In this document: in pieces, positions 60,015-64,000 of the stretch
How positions within the stretch are numbered: position 1 is the stretch's first letter
Layout: every line of letters begins with the position of its first letter
From: Microthrixaceae bacterium
GTDB taxonomy: Bacteria > Actinomycetota > Acidimicrobiia > Acidimicrobiales > Microtrichaceae
Assembly: GCA_020637215.1 (NCBI GenBank)
Contig: JACJWI010000005.1
Coordinates: forward strand, 219,145-283,144
Reading direction: 5' to 3'
Length of the DNA: 64,000 bases
Notes under the pieces: generated by a model
The model's input: only the letters and a program-made list of their open reading frames with translations
Databases searched by the model: none
What the model was told of the DNA's origin: nothing
Translations under genes and position numbers: made by a program

Positions 60015-61066
60015 GCACGACGACCGACAGCACCACCAACGGCTCCGGGAGCGTCACCCCGGTCAAGCTGACCCGCAAGGACTTCATGTCCGACCAGGAG
60101 ATGCGCTGGTGCCCGGGTTGTGGCGACTACGGCATCACCGCCGCGCTGCAGCTGCTTCTGCCCGACCTCGGGGTGCAGCCCCACGAGCTCGTCTTCATCT
60201 CCGGGATCGGCTGCGCAGCCCGCCTGCCGTACTACATGGACACCTACGGCATCCACTCGATCCACGGTCGGGCGCCGGCGATCGCCACGGGCGTGGCCCT
60301 GACCCGACCCGACCTGTCGGTGTGGGTGATCGGCGGCGACGGCGACATGCTCTCGATCGGCGCCAACCACCTGATCCACGCCCTGCGCCGCAACGTCGAC
60401 CTCAAGATCCTGATGTTCAACAACCAGATCTACGGTCTGACCAAGGGCCAGTACTCACCGACCTCCGAGGTCGGCAAGGTCACCAAGTCGACGCCGTTCG
60501 GCTCGATCGACCAGCCGTTCAACCCGGTGTCGGTGGCGCTGGGGGCCGAGGCGTCGTTCGTCGCCCGCACCCACGAGGCGGACCGGGCCCACATGCAGGA
60601 GGTGTTCCGTCGTGCCTACGAGCACGAGGGCGCCGCGTTCATCGAGGTGTACCAGAACTGCAACGTCTTCAACGACGGCGCCTTCGACGACATCATGGCC
60701 AAGGACAACCGTGACGACATGATGATCCCGTTGCGTCACGGCGAGCCGGTCCGCTTCGGCGCCGAGGGTCAGCACGGCGTGTTCCAGAACGAGTACGCCG
60801 AGCTGTTCATCGGCGAGGTCGCCGAGCACGGCGAGGGCGCACTCGTCGTCCACGACGAGCACCGCCCCGACCCGACGCTCGCGTTCGCCCTGTCGCGGCT
60901 GGCGTTCGGGCCGCACTCGCCGACGCCCATCGGCATCTTCCGCGACGTGGGCCGGCCCCTCTACGAGGCCGAGGTGCAGGAGCAGGTCGAGGAGGCGATC
61001 GCGCAGCAGGGCCCGGGCGACCTGGCCGAGCTCATCCGTTCCGGCCCCACCTGGACCGTCACCTGA
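60011..61066 (+). CDS. korB: KorB, thiamine-diphosphate beta subunit of 2-oxoacid:ferredoxin oxidoreductase
   Basis: A 351-residue beta subunit. The Fe-S motif CPGCGDYG (Cys34, Cys37), thiamine-diphosphate motif GDGDMLSIGANHLIHALRRN (from about 112), NNQIYGLTKGQ (about 137) and VYQNCNVFNDG are all present. It forms the active enzyme with KorA. The ATG overlaps the korA stop. It converges on the small gene ending at 61100; no strong hairpin was noticed in the 33-base gap. Confidence 0.93.
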   Translation: MSTTTDSTTNGSGSVTPVKLTRKDFMSDQEMRWCPGCGDYGITAALQLLLPDLGVQPHELVFISGIGCAARLPYYMDTYGIHSIHGRAPAIATGVALTRPDLSVWVIGGDGDMLSIGANHLIHALRRNVDLKILMFNNQIYGLTKGQYSPTSEVGKVTKSTPFGSIDQPFNPVSVALGAEASFVARTHEADRAHMQEVFRRAYEHEGAAFIEVYQNCNVFNDGAFDDIMAKDNRDDMMIPLRHGEPVRFGAEGQHGVFQNEYAELFIGEVAEHGEGALVVHDEHRPDPTLAFALSRLAFGPHSPTPIGIFRDVGRPLYEAEVQEQVEEAIAQQGPGDLAELIRSGPTWTVT

Positions 61067-61099
61067 GCAGCGGCCGAGGGTGGCGATCCGCCGTGGGTG

Positions 61100-61300
61100 C
61101 TACTCGCGGTCCGCGCCCTCGACGTGGCCCGAGTCCTTGGCGCCCTTCGGCGGCTTGCCCTCGAGGAACTCGGCGGCCCCTTCGGCGACGTCGTGGAGCA
61201 CCTGGCTGATCGACTCGGGCTTGCCGAGGGGCTTCGGGTCGATGTTCGCCTTCCCGTCCTTGGTCTCCTGGAAGTGGTGCTCGTGGGTCTCGTCGCTCAT
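61100..61300 (-). CDS. Small hydrophilic His/Glu-rich protein
   Basis: A 66-residue protein, MSDETHEHHFQETKDGKAN..., highly charged, with no membrane helix. Residues about 28-52 (ESISQVLHDVAEGAAEFLEGKPP) are the only clear helix. Start ATG 61300 has a GGGAGA ribosome-binding site; an in-frame start 24 codons upstream is less likely. The N-terminal His cluster could bind metal. I know no family for it. It sits antisense after korB with its own direction. Confidence 0.5.
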   Translation of the reverse strand: MSDETHEHHFQETKDGKANIDPKPLGKPESISQVLHDVAEGAAEFLEGKPPKGAKDSGHVEGADRE

Positions 61301-61437
61301 CGGTGTCTCCCGGTCGTCGGTGCTCCCCATCATGGCGCGGCTCGACTCCGTTCCGCGCGTCAAGGTGGACATCGCTCGGCTCCGGTTGCGTAGCCGTTAC
61401 TGAGCCCGTCGGGCCGGGTTGCGACCAGACTCGCCCC

Positions 61438-61905
61438 ATGGGCGGGACCTCGTTCGCAGCGGCACAGGTGGCGGGCGTCGCGACCGTGGTCGCGGTCCTG
61501 GCGACGGTGACGGCGGCGGCGGTCGTGGCGTTCGTCGCGGTCGAGCTGCGTCGGTCAGTGCCGCTCCGGGTGTCCGACACCCACCCCTGGATCTCCGGTT
61601 CTCCGGCCGAGGCCATCGTGGTGTCGGTCGAGTCGGGTGACGGGGTGCGCAACCACGTCACCGTGCGCTGCGTCGTCGAGTTCGCGGTCGTCACGGCCGA
61701 GGACCGGAACCCGTTCCCGTTCGTGGTCGACTGCCTCCTGCCCGCCGAGGTCGTCCCGTCCGCGGGTGACTGCTGGTCGGCCCGGGTCAACGCGACGTCA
61801 CTCGGCCCGGTCGTCGTGGTCGCGCCGCCGGACGGTGGGTCGAGGGACTCGATCGGAGCCGAGATCGCTGCTGTGGAGCGGGATCGGCGTCACGACGCCG
61901 CCTGA
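61438..61905 (+). CDS. Unknown small membrane-anchored protein
   Basis: A 155-residue protein with a long N-terminal hydrophobic stretch (about 5-36, Ala/Val-rich, perhaps one or two helices) followed by a soluble beta-rich domain (LRVSDTHPWISGSPAEAIVVSVESGDGVRNHVTVRCVV type; here in pieces) and a charged end AVERDRRHDAA. CAGACT (61426-61431) six bases before ATG 61438 gives a leaderless start. No family recognised. Confidence 0.6.
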   Translation: MGGTSFAAAQVAGVATVVAVLATVTAAAVVAFVAVELRRSVPLRVSDTHPWISGSPAEAIVVSVESGDGVRNHVTVRCVVEFAVVTAEDRNPFPFVVDCLLPAEVVPSAGDCWSARVNATSLGPVVVVAPPDGGSRDSIGAEIAAVERDRRHDAA

Positions 61906-61995
61906 TCGATCCGAATACGGCTGGTGCCGGAGTCCTGCAGGAAGTCGTGCGGGAGCCCGACTGTCCCAGATCAGGGGTTGCCATCCTCGCAGTGT

Positions 61996-62014
61996 TAGGT
62001 ATTCTGAACACCTA
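61996..62014. promoter_or_regulatory. Iron-box-like palindrome over the bfd start codon
   Basis: TAGGTATTC-T-GAACACCTA: 8 of 9 base pairs symmetric, 19 bases long, ending on the A of the bfd ATG. Its outer TAGGT...ACCTA halves are like those of DtxR/IdeR boxes, though the centre differs. Repressor binding here would block transcription and a leaderless start. It suits an iron-storage gene pair. Confidence 0.6.
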
Positions 62015-62202
62015 TGGCGATGGCTTGCTCCTGCCACGGGATCCCAGACGGCGAGATCGTCGACGTGATCCGTCAGGGCGCGTGCTCGGTCGACGAGGTC
62101 ACCGATGTCTGCCGCGCCGGCGGGAGCTGCGGATCCTGCGTCGGCACCATCGAGCTGCTGCTGACGCTCGAGCGCGCGCTCGACGCCGAGCCCGCGGCCT
62201 GA
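62014..62202 (+). CDS. bfd: Bacterioferritin-associated [2Fe-2S] ferredoxin (Bfd)
   Basis: A 62-residue BFD-like protein: Cys5 and Cys7 (CSCH) and Cys39 and Cys42 (CGSC) match the C-x-C-x31-C-x2-C pattern for the [2Fe-2S] cluster. Bfd binds bacterioferritin and passes electrons to release stored iron. The bacterioferritin gene follows 116 bases downstream. ATG 62014 (or ATG 62020) has no ribosome-binding site; the palindrome at 61996 lies on it. Confidence 0.85.
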   Translation: MAMACSCHGIPDGEIVDVIRQGACSVDEVTDVCRAGGSCGSCVGTIELLLTLERALDAEPAA

Positions 62203-62318
62203 GCCCCTCCCGAACGGCCCAGCCCGACTGTCCCGCGCTCCGCGCCTCCCACTGCGCCCCGTCGGGCTCGTCCACGCCGGTGGGTAGAGTGGGCCGCGGC
62301 CACCAGAGGAGGATCAGC

Positions 62319-62786
62319 GTGCAGGGCAACCCGGAGATCATCGAGCTTCTGAACGACGTCATCACCGCCGAGCTCACGGCGATCAACCAGTACTTCGTGC
62401 ACGCCAAGATGTGCGACAACTGGGGCTACAAGCGGCTGGCCGAGCACATCCGGGCCGAGTCGATCGACGAGATGCGCCACGCCGAGGCCCTGGTCGAGCG
62501 GGTCCTGTACTTCGACGGCTTCCCCAACCTCCAGCGCCTCAACCCGCTGCGGGTGGGCGAGTCGGTCGAGGAGCAGTTCCGCAACGACCTGGACCTGGAG
62601 TACGTGGCGGTGGAGCGGCTGAACAACGGCATCGCCGCCGCGGTCGCCGCCGGCGACAACGGCACCCGTCACCTGCTCGAGGAGATCCTCGTCTCCGAAG
62701 AGGAGCACATCGACTGGCTCGAGACGCAGCTGACCGCCATCGAGCAGGTCGGCCTCCAGCAGTACCTGGCCGAACAGCTCGGCTGA
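62319..62786 (+). CDS. bfr: Bacterioferritin, haem-binding iron store
   Basis: A 155-residue bacterioferritin. All ferroxidase ligands are in place: Glu18, Glu51, His54, Glu94, Glu127, His130; Met52 is the haem ligand between subunit pairs. Typical AELTAINQYFVHAKMCDNWGYKRLAEHIRAESIDEMRHAE pattern (given here only by its hallmark positions). Twenty-four subunits form the iron-storing shell. AGAGGAGGA before the GTG and a TAGAGT -10 (62285-62290) set the start. It acts with the upstream bfd gene. Confidence 0.94.
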   Translation: MQGNPEIIELLNDVITAELTAINQYFVHAKMCDNWGYKRLAEHIRAESIDEMRHAEALVERVLYFDGFPNLQRLNPLRVGESVEEQFRNDLDLEYVAVERLNNGIAAAVAAGDNGTRHLLEEILVSEEEHIDWLETQLTAIEQVGLQQYLAEQLG

Positions 62787-62811
62787 CGTCGGGCCGTCCC
62801 GAGCCGGCCGC

Positions 62812-62817
62812 TACGGT
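62812..62817 (+). promoter_or_regulatory. Leaderless -10 element of the SDR gene
   Basis: TACGGT, seven bases before ATG 62825, no Shine-Dalgarno sequence between. The SDR gene therefore does not depend on bfr transcription. Confidence 0.55.
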
Positions 62818-62824
62818 CGGCTCC

Positions 62825-63595
62825 ATGGAGATCTCCGGAAGTCGGGTCCTGCTCACCGGCGCCAGCGGTGGCCTGGGTGCCGCCATCGCACGCGACCTGT
62901 CCCGTCGGGGTGCCGATCTCGTCCTCACCGCCCGCCGCCGTGAGCTGCTCGACGCCCTGGCGGCCGAGACGCGTGGCCGGGTGGTCGTCGCCGATCTGGC
63001 CGTCCGGGCCGACGTCGAGGCCCTGATCGAGGAGTCCCGCGGGGTCGACGTGCTCGTGCTCAACGCCGGGGTCGGAGCGGACGTCGGGATCAGGAGCGAG
63101 ACCGCCGAGCACGTCGACACCACGATCGACGTGAACCTGCGGGCCCCGATCGTCATGGCGGTCGCCTTCGCCCAGCACAAGCTCTCGGTCGGTGAGCTGG
63201 GTCAGATCGTGCTGGTCGGATCGCTGTCGGGGCTGGCCGCCACTCCCGACACCCGCATGTACAACGCCACCAAGTTCGGGCTGCGGGGCTTCGCCCACTC
63301 GCTGCGCCAGGACCTGGACGGATCGGGGATCGGGTTGACGCTGGTGTCGCCGGGGTTCATCCGCGACGCCGGCATGTTCGCCGAGGGCGGCATCGACCTG
63401 CCGCCGGGCGTGCGCACCAAGTCGCCCGCGGATGTGGCCGCCGGGGTGGTCAGGGCGATTGAGTCGAACCCGGCCGAGGTGTTCGTGTCGCCGGTCGAGT
63501 TGCGCCTGGCCGCCACGCTGGCCACGGTGGCCCCGGCGTTCAGCGCGGCGGTCCAGAAGCGTGCCGGCACCGCCCAGATGAAGTCCGGCAGCTGA
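62825..63595 (+). CDS. SDR-family oxidoreductase (acyl reductase-like)
   Basis: A 256-residue classical SDR: TGASGGLG (11-18), NAGVG (80-84), Ser133 or Ser135 in VGSLSG, Tyr146 and Lys150 in YNATK, and PGFIRDAGMF after the active site. The end (RLAATLATVAPAFSAAVQKRAG) is helical as in DltE/acyl-reductase-like SDRs. Substrate unknown. TACGGT (62812-62817), seven bases before the ATG, gives a leaderless start. A terminator hairpin follows at 63635. Confidence 0.82.
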   Translation: MEISGSRVLLTGASGGLGAAIARDLSRRGADLVLTARRRELLDALAAETRGRVVVADLAVRADVEALIEESRGVDVLVLNAGVGADVGIRSETAEHVDTTIDVNLRAPIVMAVAFAQHKLSVGELGQIVLVGSLSGLAATPDTRMYNATKFGLRGFAHSLRQDLDGSGIGLTLVSPGFIRDAGMFAEGGIDLPPGVRTKSPADVAAGVVRAIESNPAEVFVSPVELRLAATLATVAPAFSAAVQKRAGTAQMKSGS

Positions 63596-63634
63596 GTCGA
63601 CCGGACTCGACCGGCCGATCAGAGCCCGGACGCG

Positions 63635-63667
63635 CCACGGCCCCGGGCGTGACGCCCGGGGCCGTGG
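63635..63667. terminator. 15-bp GC-rich hairpin at a convergent junction
   Basis: Perfect stem 63635-63649 with 63653-63667 and loop TGA. It lies between the SDR gene and the convergent partial gene, and can fold on either strand. No U-tract follows on the plus strand. Confidence 0.7.
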
Positions 63668-63689
63668 GGACTACCCGGTCAGGAACCGG

Positions 63690-64000
63690 TCAGGCCGGAC
63701 CCGACTGGAACCCGTAGGTGTGGACTCCGTCGGCACCCGAGAACGTCTGGGAGAAGTTCTTGGTGCTTCCGAGCGTGAAGAAGCCACCACCCTGGATGTC
63801 CGGCGGGACATCAAGGACCGGGATGCTGATTGCGGGCACCGTGGTTGAGGCGAGCGCCGCGTCCATGATGCCGGCCAGGGTGCCGGTCGCTCCGATACCC
63901 ACGTAGACGGCTCCGCCGAGGACGTCGTCACACAGGCCCAGACACGGCAGGTTGGACGCGAGCATCGCGAACGGGTTCGAGATGTTGCTGAACAACGCGT
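63690..64000 (-). CDS. Unknown protein, N-terminus cut by window edge
   Basis: The minus strand is open from the window edge to a stop at 63690, giving about 103 C-terminal residues. Visible parts are SNISNPFAMLASNLPCLGLCDDVLGG, a Gly/Ala/Ile-rich hydrophobic stretch GAVYVGIGATGTLAGIMDAALAS, then VPAISIPVLDVPPDIQGGGFFTLGSTKNFSQTF and YGFQSGPA. The two close cysteines and Ser/Gly/Asn-rich character suggest an exported or surface protein. Codon use has slightly lower GC than its neighbours. The true start is outside the window. Confidence 0.5.
   Translation of the reverse strand, partial: ALFSNISNPFAMLASNLPCLGLCDDVLGGAVYVGIGATGTLAGIMDAALASTTVPAISIPVLDVPPDIQGGGFFTLGSTKNFSQTFSGADGVHTYGFQSGPA

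Overview
The window is high-GC DNA (about 70% or more by eye) with tightly packed genes, frequent GTG starts and 4-base GTGA/ATGA stop-start overlaps. It looks like a chromosomal segment of an actinobacterium. The gene set (mycobacterial-type steroid catabolism genes, RecBCD plus SbcCD, KorAB, LAL regulator, META lipoprotein) and the style of the proteins suggest class Acidimicrobiia (Iamia/Ilumatobacter-like), but that placement is an inference. I saw no tRNA, rRNA, CRISPR array, transposase or phage gene, and no gene-free stretch longer than 300 bases.

1-7.2 kb is a steroid C/D-ring degradation block: an SDR oxidoreductase divergent from a DUF1023 hydrolase and an EchA20-type hydratase, two paralogous lipoproteins on the opposite strand, then overlapping ipdA-ipdB-ipdC. 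An acyl-CoA dehydrogenase pair at 12.3-14.5 kb carries the same 17-base palindrome in its promoter as ipdA, so the two units are probably co-regulated. Between them (7.2-12.2 kb) lie two coupled membrane GGDEF-EAL proteins, one with a degraded EAL domain.

14.6-30 kb is a DNA double-strand-break repair island: sbcD-sbcC leftward, recC-recB-recD rightward from a shared intergenic region, followed by rmuC and an MtfA-like peptidase. 30-35 kb holds a double-META lipoprotein, a LuxR regulator, a small barrel protein, a winged-helix AAA+ ATPase and a CorA-type transporter. 35-47 kb holds a methyltransferase, a membrane protein, a geranylgeranyl-reductase-family flavoprotein, an aldo-keto reductase/D-aminoacylase pair, a large LAL-type LuxR regulator, a LURP-one-like protein and a sulfatase/DUF4239 pair. 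47-50.4 kb is an unfamiliar module (VWA protein, sigma-region-2-like protein, unknown 432-residue protein) around an 18-bp inverted repeat. 50.4-58 kb has a 3-alpha-hydroxysteroid-dehydrogenase-like SDR, a semialdehyde dehydrogenase, a membrane-anchored lipase-type hydrolase, SurE, an unknown protein and an ABC exporter. 58-64 kb has the ferredoxin-dependent 2-oxoacid oxidoreductase KorAB, small proteins, a bacterioferritin-associated ferredoxin/bacterioferritin pair, an SDR and a protein cut by the window edge.

Two window-wide patterns stand out. First, a 52-bp near-perfect palindrome occurs five times, each time between two convergent genes, and twice it supplies the stop codon of a neighbour. 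Second, about twenty genes have a TAnnnT- or CAGACT-type -10 hexamer ending 6-8 bases before the start codon with no ribosome-binding site, which indicates widespread leaderless transcription and fixes many start codons.
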